Shown piece by piece: positions 9,901-19,071 of a stretch of 64,000 bases of DNA. The stretch lies in contig NZ_QLMC01000002.1 of NCBI RefSeq assembly GCF_003259745.1, positions 62,001 through 126,000 of the forward strand, read 5' to 3'. Both the position numbers and the translations under genes were made by a program. Each line of letters starts with the position of its first letter. Positions within the stretch are counted from its first letter, which is position 1. The notes under the pieces were generated by a model. The model searched no databases. It saw nothing but the letters and a program-made list of their open reading frames with translations, and was not told the DNA's origin. Source of the stretch: Larkinella arboricola. Lineage in GTDB: Bacteria > Bacteroidota > Bacteroidia > Cytophagales > Spirosomataceae.

Positions 9901-12533
9901 AAACCGTTCTGCCGCCCCGCTGGGCCGCCCGATTGCTGGAGTGGTTTTGCGCTCCGCACTTGCTGGAGGAGGTGCAGGGCGATCTGTACGAACGGTTTCT
10001 GCGGAATGCGCGGCTGTTCGGAATACCGTATGCCCGGCGGCAGTATGGGCGCGAAGTCCTGAGTTTTTTGAAGCCCCGGGCTGGAGGGCCGTTCTTCTTC
10101 AAACGCCAATCCGAAAACTTTCCAACAACTTATCTGATGAACACGAGTATGATTCGGAATTACCTGAAAATCGCCTGGCGGAACATCGCACACAACAAAT
10201 CGTTTTCAACGATCAACATCCTCGGTCTGTCCCTCGGCATGGCGTGTAGCCTGCTCATCGGCCTCTGGATTCAGGATGAACTCAGCGTGGATGCCTACCA
10301 CGCCAACGGGCCGCAGTTGTACAATGTCATGGAGCGCCAGTTCTACGACGGGAAAGTGGAAGCCGGTTCCGGAACGCCCGGTTTGCTGGCCGATGAACTC
10401 AAAAAAGAGTTTCCGGAGATTGCCTATGCTGCGGGGTATTCGTGGGAGGATCAGCATACGTTCGCAGTGGGCGACAAGCTGAACAAAGAAAAAGGGCGTT
10501 TTGTCGGCGCCGACTGGTTCAGAATGTACAGCCTGCCGCTGCTGGCCGGAACCGCCGAAACGGCATTGAGCGGACCCACCCACATCGCCATTTCGCGAAA
10601 GATGGCCCAAAACTATTTTGGCAGCCCGCAGGAAGCCCTTGGCAAAAGCATCCGGCTCGACAACAAAGACGATTATCAGGTCAGTGCGGTTTTTGAAGAT
10701 ATTCCCCGAAACAGTTCCGATCAATACGATTACCTGCTGGCCTGGCAGGACTTTCTGAAACGCAATAAGTGGCTGAAAGACTGGGGCACCAACGCTCCGG
10801 AAACCCGCATCATGCTCCGCACCGACCGCAACGGGGTACCGGCCGATCCGGCCCGGCTGGAAGCCAAAATGAAGTCGTTCCTGAAAAGCCGGAATCCCGG
10901 TATGGTGCAAAAAGGACTGGACATTCAGCTCTTTCTGCAACCGTTTCAGGAAGCGTATCTGTATTCGAATTTCAAACACGGGTATCAGGACGGCGGCCGC
11001 ATCGAATACGTCCGGTTGTTTGGCATCGTAGCGGTATTTATTCTGCTGATTGCCTGCATCAATTTCATGAATCTGGCCACGGCACGCTCGGTCAAACGGG
11101 CCCGCGAGGTAGGGGTTCGGAAAGTGGTCGGGGCCGGGCGGAGCCTGCTCATCGGGCAGTTTATCGGCGAAGCGCTGGTGCTGGCATCAATGGCCCTGAT
11201 CGGGGCCGTGCTGGTGGTCTGGCTGCTGCTGCCCCTTTTCAACGAACTGACCGACAAGCATATTACGTTTCAGTTCACGCGGCTTTCGTTCTGGCTCACG
11301 TTGCTGGGCATGACGCTCGTTACGGGCCTCATTGCCGGAAGTTACCCCGCGCTCTTTCTGTCGTCGCTTAATCCGATTCGGGTCCTGAAAGGGAGCATCC
11401 GGTTTGGCTCCGGTGCCCGGCTGTTCCGGCAGGGACTGGTGGTATTTCAATTTGTTTTATCCATGCTGCTCATCATCGGCACCATCGTGGTGTACCGGCA
11501 AATTGATTTTATCCAGACCAAAAACCTGGGTTTCGACCGGGAGGGCCTGATTTATTTGTCAGCCGAAGGAGATCTGGCCGAAAAATACGCGACCTTCAAA
11601 CAGGAAGTGCTCCGAATGCCCGGTATTCAGACCATGACCTTCATGGACGGCACGCCAACGGCCAGCTTTGGCAGCACCGGCAACGTGCAGTGGCCGGGCA
11701 AAGACCCCAGCACCAGCATCCAGTTTCAGTTTTCGCAGGTCGATTACGATTTTACAAAGACGCTGAAAGTGAAGGTGTCTGGCCGGGATTTCTCGAAAGA
11801 GTTCAGCACGGATTCGGTTAGTTACCTGATCAACGAAACGGCGGCCCGCCGGATTGGCTACCAGCAACCGATCGGTAAACCGCTGACGATGTGGGGTAAA
11901 GCCGGTACCATCATCGGCGTGGTGGAGGACTTCCACCAGAGTTCGATGCACATCGCCATCGAACCGTTCATTGCCAAGCTAAGTCCGAACGCGGCCAGGA
12001 AAAACATCATTGTCCGTACGCAGCCCGGCCAGACCCGGCAGGCGCTGGCGAGTCTGGAAACCGTCTGGAAGCAACTGAACCCGAAGTTCCCGTTTTCCTA
12101 CACGTTTGGAGATGATGCCTTTCAGAAACTTTACCACAGCGAAACGGTGGTCGGGACGCTGGCTAATTACTTTGCATTTCTGGCGATTTTTATCTCCTGT
12201 CTGGGTTTGTTCGGGCTGGCGGCTTTCACGGCTGAGCAACGCACGAAAGAGATCGGGGTTCGGAAGGTGCTGGGTGCATCGGTTCCGAGCATTGTCGGTC
12301 TGCTTTCCCAGGATTTTCTCAAACTGGTGCTGCTGGCCATCGTCGTTTCCTCACCCATTGCCTGGTATACGATGAGCCGGTGGTTGCAGACATACGTTTA
12401 TAAGATCGGCATGGAATGGTGGGTGTTCGCGCTGGCGGGTTTGCTGGCCATCGGGATTGCCCTGCTCACCATCAGTTTCCAGAGCATCAAAGCCGCCCTG
12501 ATGAACCCGGTGAAGTCGCTGCGGAGCGAATGA
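9897..12533 (+). CDS. FtsX/MacB-type ABC permease with N-terminal prefix domain
   Basis: 878 aa. Residues 1-75 form a soluble prefix with the motif PPRWAARLLEWFCAPHLLEE then GDLYERF, typical of Cytophagales permeases paired with PadR. The core starts near M81 (MIRNYLKIAWRNI): two MacB-type extracellular domains, each followed by FtsX-type membrane segments (about 373-490 and 760-870), eight helices in all. The family block RAREVGVRKVVGA recurs as EQRTKEIGVRKVLGA in the second half. No ABC ATPase gene is adjacent, so the ATPase must be elsewhere or absent. Its last 120 bp resemble those of the next permease gene. Confidence 0.88.
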   Translation: MKTVLPPRWAARLLEWFCAPHLLEEVQGDLYERFLRNARLFGIPYARRQYGREVLSFLKPRAGGPFFFKRQSENFPTTYLMNTSMIRNYLKIAWRNIAHNKSFSTINILGLSLGMACSLLIGLWIQDELSVDAYHANGPQLYNVMERQFYDGKVEAGSGTPGLLADELKKEFPEIAYAAGYSWEDQHTFAVGDKLNKEKGRFVGADWFRMYSLPLLAGTAETALSGPTHIAISRKMAQNYFGSPQEALGKSIRLDNKDDYQVSAVFEDIPRNSSDQYDYLLAWQDFLKRNKWLKDWGTNAPETRIMLRTDRNGVPADPARLEAKMKSFLKSRNPGMVQKGLDIQLFLQPFQEAYLYSNFKHGYQDGGRIEYVRLFGIVAVFILLIACINFMNLATARSVKRAREVGVRKVVGAGRSLLIGQFIGEALVLASMALIGAVLVVWLLLPLFNELTDKHITFQFTRLSFWLTLLGMTLVTGLIAGSYPALFLSSLNPIRVLKGSIRFGSGARLFRQGLVVFQFVLSMLLIIGTIVVYRQIDFIQTKNLGFDREGLIYLSAEGDLAEKYATFKQEVLRMPGIQTMTFMDGTPTASFGSTGNVQWPGKDPSTSIQFQFSQVDYDFTKTLKVKVSGRDFSKEFSTDSVSYLINETAARRIGYQQPIGKPLTMWGKAGTIIGVVEDFHQSSMHIAIEPFIAKLSPNAARKNIIVRTQPGQTRQALASLETVWKQLNPKFPFSYTFGDDAFQKLYHSETVVGTLANYFAFLAIFISCLGLFGLAAFTAEQRTKEIGVRKVLGASVPSIVGLLSQDFLKLVLLAIVVSSPIAWYTMSRWLQTYVYKIGMEWWVFALAGLLAIGIALLTISFQSIKAALMNPVKSLRSE

Positions 12534-12637
12534 TGAGTTAAAAAGAAATCAACGTAGCGTATGAAGTCATCGCCCTATTGTTCAGCCTGGTTCGCCATTA
12601 CGTTTAGCTCATCACTCGTAATTCTTCACGCTTCACT
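12534..12637. repeat. Degenerate phased repeat between the two permease genes
   Basis: The right part (12605-12637), read on the minus strand, holds the unit GAATTACGAGTGATGAG; the left part starts with GATGAGTTAAAAAG at the stop codon of the first permease. The arms match only in part. It resembles the element at 34082-34165. Confidence 0.45.
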
Positions 12638-15289
12638 ATGAAAAATCCGCCCCGCTGGGCCGTCCGTCTGCTGGAACTGTTCTGCGCTCCGCACTTGCGG
12701 GAGGAAATCCTGGGTGATTTGCACGAACGCTACGGGCGGGATGTGCTGCGGGCCGGTGTGGCCGGAGCCAATCGCCGTTACCTGCTGAATGTACTGAAAT
12801 TTATAAAGCCGTTTGCGCTGAAACGCCGGACAGCGGACGATTCAACCCCTTCTTTTCTGCATCCTGTCATGATTCGCAATTACCTCAAAACCTCGTTTCG
12901 AAACCTGACTAAATACAAGGTCAGTGCGCTGATCAACCTTTTTGGGCTGAGTCTGGGTGTAACGGCCTGTCTGGTGATCTACCTGATTACGAACTACGAG
13001 CTGAGTTTTGATACCTTTCATCCGGATCGGGAACGGATTTACCGGCTGGTGGGCATCGAAAAATTCAATCCGAGGGCTGACAGCCATCCCGCCGGTTTTG
13101 TTCCCAATGCCGTTCCGGCGGCTGTTCGGGAGGAGGTGGCCGGGCTGGGCACCGTAGCGGCTTTTCACAATATCCGTTCGACGGTATTGATTCCCAACGG
13201 TTCGGAAAAACCGGAGCGGTTTGAAGAAAGTGATATCCGAAGTGAAGAAATCATCGTAGCCGATCCCCAGTATTTTGATATTTTTCAGTACCAGTGGCTG
13301 GCCGGAAATCCGAAAACCGCCCTGAACGAACCGTTTCAACTGGTGCTGTCGGAGCGCAAGGCCCGTAAATACTTTGGTAATCTGCCGCTCGTGCAAATCC
13401 TGGGCAAACAGGTCATTTACTGGGATTCCGTTCAGGTCAGTGTGAGCGGTATTGTGAAAGAGTGGGGCAAGCCAACGGATTTGACGTTTACCGACTTTAT
13501 TTCGATAGCGACGGTCCGCAGCAGCCGGATGAAACAAAGCATTAATCTCGATCAGTGGGATGATATCTGGTCGTCGTCGCAGGCGTTTGTCAAGTTGCCG
13601 GAGGGGGCCAAACCCGAGCAGTTCAACGCGGCTTTTCAGCAGTTTTCCCGGAAGCATTTTCAGAAAGAATTTAAGTTTACGCCGGGGCTGCAACCCCTGG
13701 CCGATCTGCATTTCGACGGCGATTACGTGGATAACTATTCCCGAAAAGCCCACCTGCCGACGCTATACGGTATGATGGGCGTAGCAGTGTTTATCCTGCT
13801 GATTGCGGCCATTAACTTCGTCAATCTGTCGACGGCCCAATCGGTACAGCGGGCTAAAGAGGTGGGCGTGCGGAAAGTGCTGGGCAGCAGTCGGAAAAGT
13901 CTGGTTTTTCAGTTCCTGAGCGAAACGGCTCTGCTGACATTGCTGGCGGTTAGTGTGGCGCTGATGCTGGTTAATCCTATCCTCTCGGCATCTCAATCGC
14001 TGACTCCCACAGGTTTAACGTTTAATTTGTTTAGCGTCGAAACCGGTCTGTTTCTGCTGGGCTTAACGGTCTGTACGGCTTTGCTGGCCGGTTTTTATCC
14101 CTCCCTGGTGCTGTCGTCGTACCTGCCCGCTCTGACGCTCAAAGGCCAGAGCACGCTGCTGGGTGGACAGAAAGGGTATCTGCGCAAGGCCCTGATTGTG
14201 TTTCAGTTTACGGTGTCCCTCATTTTTATTATTGGAACGCTGATCGTGGAGCGGCAACTCAATTACATCCGGAACAAAGACCTGGGTTTTACGACCGATG
14301 CCATTATTGAAGTTCACTCCGGGCGAGCCGGGAAAACCGAGCTTCTGGCCGAGAAAATTAAACAGCTATCCGGCGTCGAACGGGTTGCTAAACAATGGTT
14401 TCCGCCGATGGGCATGAGCTACATGATGACCAAAATGAAGTATTACGGCAAAAAGGAGATTGAACTCGACGTATCGGCGAAAGTGGGCGACGAGCATTTT
14501 ATTCCGCTTTACAACATTCGTTTGCTGGCCGGTCGGAATTTTCAGAAGAGCGATTCACTTCGGGAACTGGTCATCAATTCAACCTTCGCCAAACGCCTGG
14601 GTTTCCGGAAACCGGCGGATGCGCTGAATAAGATGGTAGAATTTGACGGGACGAAATACCCGATTGTGGGCGTCGTGGCCGATTTTCACGAACAGTCTTT
14701 CCACTCCAAAATTGATCCGGCCTTTATCGGAATACTACCGCAGGCCCGCAACCTCGGCGTCAAGTTGCAGGGCAAATCGGCGGAGGAGCTGAAAGCGACC
14801 CTGGCCCGCATCGAGGAACAATGGAAAGCCGTACACCCCGACAAAAAATTTACTTACGATTTTCTGGACGAGCGGATTGCCAACCTGTACGAAAAAGAAC
14901 AGAAAACCAGCCGACTGGTCACTATTGCCACGGCTGTTGCCATCCTGATTTCGTGCATGGGTCTGTTTGGGCTGGCCACCTTTACGGCGGAACAGCGCAC
15001 CAAAGAAATCAGCATCCGGAAAGTGCTGGGCGCGTCGGTGGCCGGAATTGTCGCCCTTTTGTCCAGAGATTTCCTGAAACTGGTTTTTATCGCCCTGTTG
15101 CTGGCGGCTCCCATTGCGTGGTGGGCCATGACCGAATGGCTGAAAGACTTTGCCTACAAAGTCGATATCGAGTGGTGGGTGTTTGCGCTGGCGGGTTTGC
15201 TGGCTATTGGCATTGCACTCGTTACCATCAGTTTCCAGAGTATCCGTGCGGCTTTGCTGGATCCGGTGAAGAGCTTGCGGAGTGAATGA
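12638..15289 (+). CDS. FtsX/MacB-type ABC permease with prefix domain, paralogue
   Basis: 883 aa, same layout as the preceding gene: prefix PPRWAVRLLELFCAPHLREE then GDLHERYGRD (residues 4-33), core from about M77 (MIRNYLKTSFRNL), two MacB-like external domains and two FtsX-like membrane halves, with RAKEVGVRKVLGSS and EQRTKEISIRKVLGAS. The last 40 residues (WWVFALAGLLAIGIAL then SFQSIRAALLDPVKSLRSE) are nearly identical to its neighbour, so it arose by tandem duplication. Probably transcribed with padR and the first permease. Substrate unknown; relatives move lipoproteins, peptides or act as mechanotransmitters. Confidence 0.88.
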   Translation: MKNPPRWAVRLLELFCAPHLREEILGDLHERYGRDVLRAGVAGANRRYLLNVLKFIKPFALKRRTADDSTPSFLHPVMIRNYLKTSFRNLTKYKVSALINLFGLSLGVTACLVIYLITNYELSFDTFHPDRERIYRLVGIEKFNPRADSHPAGFVPNAVPAAVREEVAGLGTVAAFHNIRSTVLIPNGSEKPERFEESDIRSEEIIVADPQYFDIFQYQWLAGNPKTALNEPFQLVLSERKARKYFGNLPLVQILGKQVIYWDSVQVSVSGIVKEWGKPTDLTFTDFISIATVRSSRMKQSINLDQWDDIWSSSQAFVKLPEGAKPEQFNAAFQQFSRKHFQKEFKFTPGLQPLADLHFDGDYVDNYSRKAHLPTLYGMMGVAVFILLIAAINFVNLSTAQSVQRAKEVGVRKVLGSSRKSLVFQFLSETALLTLLAVSVALMLVNPILSASQSLTPTGLTFNLFSVETGLFLLGLTVCTALLAGFYPSLVLSSYLPALTLKGQSTLLGGQKGYLRKALIVFQFTVSLIFIIGTLIVERQLNYIRNKDLGFTTDAIIEVHSGRAGKTELLAEKIKQLSGVERVAKQWFPPMGMSYMMTKMKYYGKKEIELDVSAKVGDEHFIPLYNIRLLAGRNFQKSDSLRELVINSTFAKRLGFRKPADALNKMVEFDGTKYPIVGVVADFHEQSFHSKIDPAFIGILPQARNLGVKLQGKSAEELKATLARIEEQWKAVHPDKKFTYDFLDERIANLYEKEQKTSRLVTIATAVAILISCMGLFGLATFTAEQRTKEISIRKVLGASVAGIVALLSRDFLKLVFIALLLAAPIAWWAMTEWLKDFAYKVDIEWWVFALAGLLAIGIALVTISFQSIRAALLDPVKSLRSE

Positions 15290-15290
15290 A

Positions 15291-15388
15291 TTGTCCTGAA
15301 TCGGGATTCCGCGGATGAAGGGATTAAAAGAAAAAAGCATTGCGGCAGCCATCTCCGTAATCTTTGAATCGGCGTAATCCCAGTTCAA
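15291..15388. repeat. Intergenic phased hairpin, GATTCC-CGGAT family, copy 1
   Basis: Imperfect inverted repeat: the left arm reads GGGATTCCGCGGATGAAG then GGATTA; the complement of the right arm reads GGGATTACGCCGATTC then AGATTA. Same family as the elements at 23202 and 55912. Confidence 0.65.
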
Positions 15389-15390
15389 AA

Positions 15391-15447
15391 CGAATTACAC
15401 GGAAATACCGTACCTTTGCGGCTCCGTTATTTAATCCGTGTAATTCG
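15391..15447. repeat. 13-bp perfect inverted repeat around the aminotransferase promoter
   Basis: CGAATTACACGGA at 15391-15403 and TCCGTGTAATTCG at 15435-15447. The -7 promoter element lies in the 31-bp space between the arms, so a cruciform or bound protein here would cover the promoter; the right arm is in the 5' leader. Confidence 0.6.
15411..15418 (+). promoter_or_regulatory. Bacteroidota -7 promoter element (TACCTTTG)
   Basis: Exact match to TAnnTTTG, 53 bp before the ATG at 15472. No clear -33 TTTG is seen at the usual distance. Confidence 0.5.
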
Positions 15448-15471
15448 TCGCTTCGGCGACTCGATCAAGCA

Positions 15472-16629
15472 ATGATAATTCCAGTAGCTCACCGCGCCGG
15501 ACAAACGCAGGAATACTACTTTTCGGTCAAGCTGGCCGAAGTGCGTAAACTGCTGGCGGCCGGGCACGACGTGATTAACATGGGCATCGGCAATCCCGAC
15601 ATGATGCCGTCTGCCAACACCCTTCAGGCGTTAAGCCAATCGGCTGCGCAAGCCAACGCCCACGGTTATCAAAATTATAAAGGCACGCCCGACCTCCGGA
15701 ATGCCATTGCTCGATATTACGCGCATATGTACCAGGTTTCGCTCGATCCTGAAACGGAAGTTCTGCCGCTGCTGGGCTCCAAAGAAGGCATTACGCACAT
15801 TTCACTGACGTTTCTGAACGACGGTGACGAGGTACTGGTGCCAGAACTGGGCTACCCGGCCTACCGCGCCGTGAGCAAGATGGTGGGGGCCAATGTGAAG
15901 GAATATCCACTGCTCGAAAATCAGGGCTGGCAACCGGACTGGCAGGCGATGAAAGGGCTGGTTTCCGACCGAACCAAAATCATCTGGCTCAATTATCCCC
16001 ACATGCCGACGGGTGCCCCGGCTACGCGCGAATTGTTTGAAAAAGCCGTCCGGTTTGCCAACGATCACCGGATTCTGCTTTGCCACGACAATCCGTACAG
16101 CCTGATTCTGAACAAGAAACCGCCCCTTAGTCTGCTTTCCATCGACGGCGCAAAAGACGTAGCGATTGAATTGAACTCAATGAGCAAGTCGCACAACATG
16201 GCGGGTTGGCGGGTTGGCTGGATGGCTTCGTCGAAACCGTACATCGATGCAGTTTTGTCGATCAAAAGCAACGTGGATTCCGGCATGTTCAAACCCGTTA
16301 TGGACGCGGCTGCCGAAGCACTGGGGAATCCCGACGCCTGGCACCAGGAGCGAAACGCCGTTTATGAAGGCCGGCTGGAAGCCGCAACGGCTTTTCTGGA
16401 CGCGCTGGATTGCACCTACGCCGACGACCAGGAAGGCATGTTCTTCTGGGCTAAATTGCCCGATGAGGTCCAGTCTGCCGAGCAACTGGTGGACGATCTG
16501 CTCTACAACAAGCACATTTTCATTGCCCCCGGTTTTATCTTCGGCCCGAAAGGCAACCGCTACATCCGGTTGTCGCTCTGTATGCCGAAAGAACGCATCT
16601 GGGAAGCCGTACACCGAATCTCAAAATAA
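15472..16629 (+). CDS. PLP-dependent class I/II aminotransferase, probably aromatic
   Basis: 385 aa from the ATG at 15472; an upstream in-frame ATG at 15364 would include the promoter and an inverted repeat and is rejected. Fold type I features: YPAYRAV substrate segment, NYPHMPTGAPAT (usual NPxNPTG, here with His-Met), DNPY carrying the PLP-pairing Asp, the Schiff-base Lys in NSMSKSHNMAGWRVGW, and the distal Arg in RYIRLSL. Prephenate dehydrogenase follows, so it likely makes tyrosine/phenylalanine from the keto acids or arogenate; an LL-diaminopimelate-type aminotransferase is the alternative. Confidence 0.85.
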   Translation: MIIPVAHRAGQTQEYYFSVKLAEVRKLLAAGHDVINMGIGNPDMMPSANTLQALSQSAAQANAHGYQNYKGTPDLRNAIARYYAHMYQVSLDPETEVLPLLGSKEGITHISLTFLNDGDEVLVPELGYPAYRAVSKMVGANVKEYPLLENQGWQPDWQAMKGLVSDRTKIIWLNYPHMPTGAPATRELFEKAVRFANDHRILLCHDNPYSLILNKKPPLSLLSIDGAKDVAIELNSMSKSHNMAGWRVGWMASSKPYIDAVLSIKSNVDSGMFKPVMDAAAEALGNPDAWHQERNAVYEGRLEAATAFLDALDCTYADDQEGMFFWAKLPDEVQSAEQLVDDLLYNKHIFIAPGFIFGPKGNRYIRLSLCMPKERIWEAVHRISK

Positions 16630-16630
16630 C

Positions 16631-16718
16631 CTCTGATTAGCTCTGATGTTCTCTGATCAACCCTGATTAATAGCTGTAAATCAGAGCTAATCAGGGATAA
16701 TCAGAGGTAATCAGAGAA
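16631..16718. repeat. Intergenic 10-bp-phased hairpin, CTCTGATTAG family
   Basis: The left arm is four direct 10-bp units (CTCTGATTAG, CTCTGATGTT, CTCTGATCAA, CCCTGATTAA; 16631-16670). The right arm is four units of the complement (AATCAGAGCT, AATCAGGGAT, AATCAGAGGT, AATCAGAGAA; 16679-16718). An 8-bp loop separates them. It fills the whole gap between the aminotransferase and tyrA genes and has no T-tract. Confidence 0.9.
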
Positions 16719-16725
16719 GAAAGAT

Positions 16726-17583
16726 ATGACCATTACGATTGTAGGAGTTGGGTTATTAGGTGGGTCGTTTGCCCTGGCCGTTCGGGAAAAATACCCGAAG
16801 GCGACGTTTGTGGGCGTCGATGCTTCCCCCGTCCACGGGCAACTGGCGCTCGCCAAAGGCATCGTTGACCAGATGAAACCGCTGGACGAAGCCGTGGCCG
16901 TCAGTACGCTGGTGGTCCTGGCCACGCCGGTCAATACCATTCTGGATTTACTACCGCGGGTGCTGGACCACCTGCCGGAAGGGGCCACGGTAACGGATTT
17001 AGGCTCGACGAAAGGGTTGATCTGTCAACTGGCCGATGCCCATCCGAAACGGGCGCAGTTTGTGGCCGTTCACCCGATGGCGGGTACTGAGAACTCCGGT
17101 CCGGGGGCGGCTTTCCGGGAGTTGCTGCCCGGCAAAAACCTCATTATCTGCGACCGGGAAAAAAGCCGTCCTGACAGCCTGAAACTGGTCGAAGCCCTGT
17201 TTAGCGACATCGGTATGAAGCTGTTCTACATGAATCCGCAGGAGCACGATCTGCACCTGGCTTACGTGTCGCACCTGAGTCACATCAGCTCTTTTGCGCT
17301 GGGTTTGACGGTGTTGGAAAAGGAAAAAGACGAACAGGCGATTTTCGACATGGCGAGTACGGGTTTCAGTTCGACGGTCCGGCTGGCAAAAAGTTCTCCG
17401 CAGATGTGGGCGCCCATTTTCGACCAGAACCGAACGAACGTTTCGCAGGCGCTGGGCGATTATATCGAGTTTCTGAAGCAGTTTAAAGTCCTGATCGATG
17501 AGCAGAACCTGAAAGATTCCTCGGAGTTTATGGCCCGCGCCAACCAGATTCGGCGGGTGTTGGAGGGAATTGACCGGAAATAA
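16726..17583 (+). CDS. tyrA: Prephenate dehydrogenase (TyrA)
   Basis: 285 aa. Rossmann motif GVGLLGGSFA at residues 7-16, followed by the Asp (VGVDAS) that favours NAD. HPMAGTENSG is the conserved active-site block, and SHLSHISSFALGL marks the helical dimer domain. It oxidises and decarboxylates prephenate to 4-hydroxyphenylpyruvate, which the aminotransferase just upstream would convert to tyrosine. No fused chorismate mutase and no ACT domain, so feedback control, if any, is elsewhere. Confidence 0.92.
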   Translation: MTITIVGVGLLGGSFALAVREKYPKATFVGVDASPVHGQLALAKGIVDQMKPLDEAVAVSTLVVLATPVNTILDLLPRVLDHLPEGATVTDLGSTKGLICQLADAHPKRAQFVAVHPMAGTENSGPGAAFRELLPGKNLIICDREKSRPDSLKLVEALFSDIGMKLFYMNPQEHDLHLAYVSHLSHISSFALGLTVLEKEKDEQAIFDMASTGFSSTVRLAKSSPQMWAPIFDQNRTNVSQALGDYIEFLKQFKVLIDEQNLKDSSEFMARANQIRRVLEGIDRK

Positions 17584-17586
17584 ACG

Positions 17587-17626
17587 TTCAGACCGGATGG
17601 GGTTTTGTCAGTCCATCCGGTCTGAA
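17587..17626. terminator. Convergent terminator between tyrA and the GTPase gene
   Basis: 14-bp perfect stem (17587-17600 with 17613-17626), 12-nt loop, between the stops of two convergent genes. Confidence 0.7.
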
Positions 17627-17641
17627 ACTGTTTCGGCCTTC

Positions 17642-18892
17642 TTACGACTTCGCTTTTTTTCGTTCGCCCTCAAAAATCTGCCGGGCTTTTTCTAGACTGA
17701 GGTTTTGAATGAAATATGCCGTGGCGGCTTTGCCGATACCCAGTGTCGCGGAGGTGGCAATTCCGGCGGAGATCACGCTGCCCCCGCCCGGAAACAGAAA
17801 CTTGATTGAAGCCCGGGCGACTTCCCGCAGCACCAGCCCGGCGCTGATGGTGGCCCCAATGGCCGTCAGAAATTCCCGGGCGGTTTCCGGGCTCAGTTGC
17901 CGCCCGGCCACGTAGGCAATGGCGCTAATGAGGGAAATCTGCAAGGCCGTGATGGGCACAATGTCGCCAAACGGAATGGGCACGGCGGCAATGCCCCCGC
18001 AAATAGCCGCCACAATCTGTGTCAGGCGGTTGGCAATCGACTCCTGCAGGGTTTGGATCTGGCTCAATCGGGCAAAGGCCAGTTTCCCTTCTTTCGGCAA
18101 TTCATTGAAAATGTAATCCAGCAGCGTGTCGATGCGCCAGCGTTCGTCGGAGCGGAGCCGGTCGTTTTTCCAGGATTGGTACGACGACACCCCCAATACC
18201 GTAATCAGGGATTCTTTCAGATACGGGTCCGCTTCGAATTTCGCCCGCAAGAGGTTTTCGATTACGGTCACACGTTCCAGTTTCTCCTGCACATCGTCCG
18301 GATTTTCTTCCTCCGGTTTGTGCAAGCGGACATTTTTGGGTTCGAGCGTGTCGCAGTGGGTTGCCACCACCATGACTGGCGGACGGTAATTATGGACTTG
18401 CTCAATGGTTTGACTGATTGTTTTCAGGGCATCGAGGTCGTTGTCGATTCCGGCATCGGCTTCCGTGGCTTTGATCAGAAACAGCATTATGTCCGGCGCT
18501 TTTTCGCGTAAGGCCGCCAGAATCGATTCAACGGGAGAGGTGGCGGTATCCGCTTCACTGGGGCGCGAGCCTTCCTGCAATCCGCGCGTATCCAGGATGT
18601 CGATGGAGCCCAGTTCACCGGAGTATGGCCACCAGGTTGCTTCACCGGTTTGCGCTTTTTCGTGCCCCACTTCGGCCACTTTCTGACCAAAAATAGCGTT
18701 GATCAGCGACGATTTTCCGCTACCCCGCCGACCGACGAGCGCAAAACGCGGAGCACGGGTATCGACCAGAATCTGACGGAATTCGCGGATTTGCTGACGG
18801 ACTTCTTTCGCTACGGTTTCGGGAACACGCTCCAGCAGAGACTCCAGTTTCTGAAGAACGTCGCTGAGCTGGGATTGCAGGGGTTGACTCAT
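17642..18892 (-). CDS. Membrane-associated dynamin/Era-like GTPase with DUF697-like tail
   Basis: 416 aa. G1 loop GRRGSGKSS at 54-62, G3 DTRG near 100, and a G4-type segment VVATHCD with His-Cys in place of Asn/Thr-Lys. The C-terminal 130 residues are hydrophobic and Gly/Ala-rich (IVAAICGGIAAVPIPFGD, then ISLISAIAYVAGRQLS), as in the DUF697 domain of YcjF-like proteins that associate with membrane. Role unknown; relatives are linked to stress and envelope maintenance. Monocistronic. Confidence 0.8.
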   Translation of the reverse strand: MSQPLQSQLSDVLQKLESLLERVPETVAKEVRQQIREFRQILVDTRAPRFALVGRRGSGKSSLINAIFGQKVAEVGHEKAQTGEATWWPYSGELGSIDILDTRGLQEGSRPSEADTATSPVESILAALREKAPDIMLFLIKATEADAGIDNDLDALKTISQTIEQVHNYRPPVMVVATHCDTLEPKNVRLHKPEEENPDDVQEKLERVTVIENLLRAKFEADPYLKESLITVLGVSSYQSWKNDRLRSDERWRIDTLLDYIFNELPKEGKLAFARLSQIQTLQESIANRLTQIVAAICGGIAAVPIPFGDIVPITALQISLISAIAYVAGRQLSPETAREFLTAIGATISAGLVLREVARASIKFLFPGGGSVISAGIATSATLGIGKAATAYFIQNLSLEKARQIFEGERKKAKS

Positions 18893-19071
18893 GGTAAAAA
18901 GCGATTCTTGTCGTCAAGTATAGATAAATAATAGGCGAAATGTTTACGGAAATTCCATTATCGGTTAAATCGAGTTGTTGATTTGTTATTTTTTGATTTG
19001 ATGGATTGACGGTTCCAACGGTTTGGGCGGGATTGGAGTCTAGTTTGCTGACGACTAAATCCTGTGCATCT

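Noticed and set aside
15364-15471. N-terminal extension of the aminotransferase
   Set aside because: It would place an inverted repeat and a consensus promoter inside the coding region; the family starts near the ATG at 15472.
16631-16718. CRISPR-like array
   Set aside because: Units are 10 bp, contiguous, without spacers, and arranged as mirrored arms; no cas genes are near.
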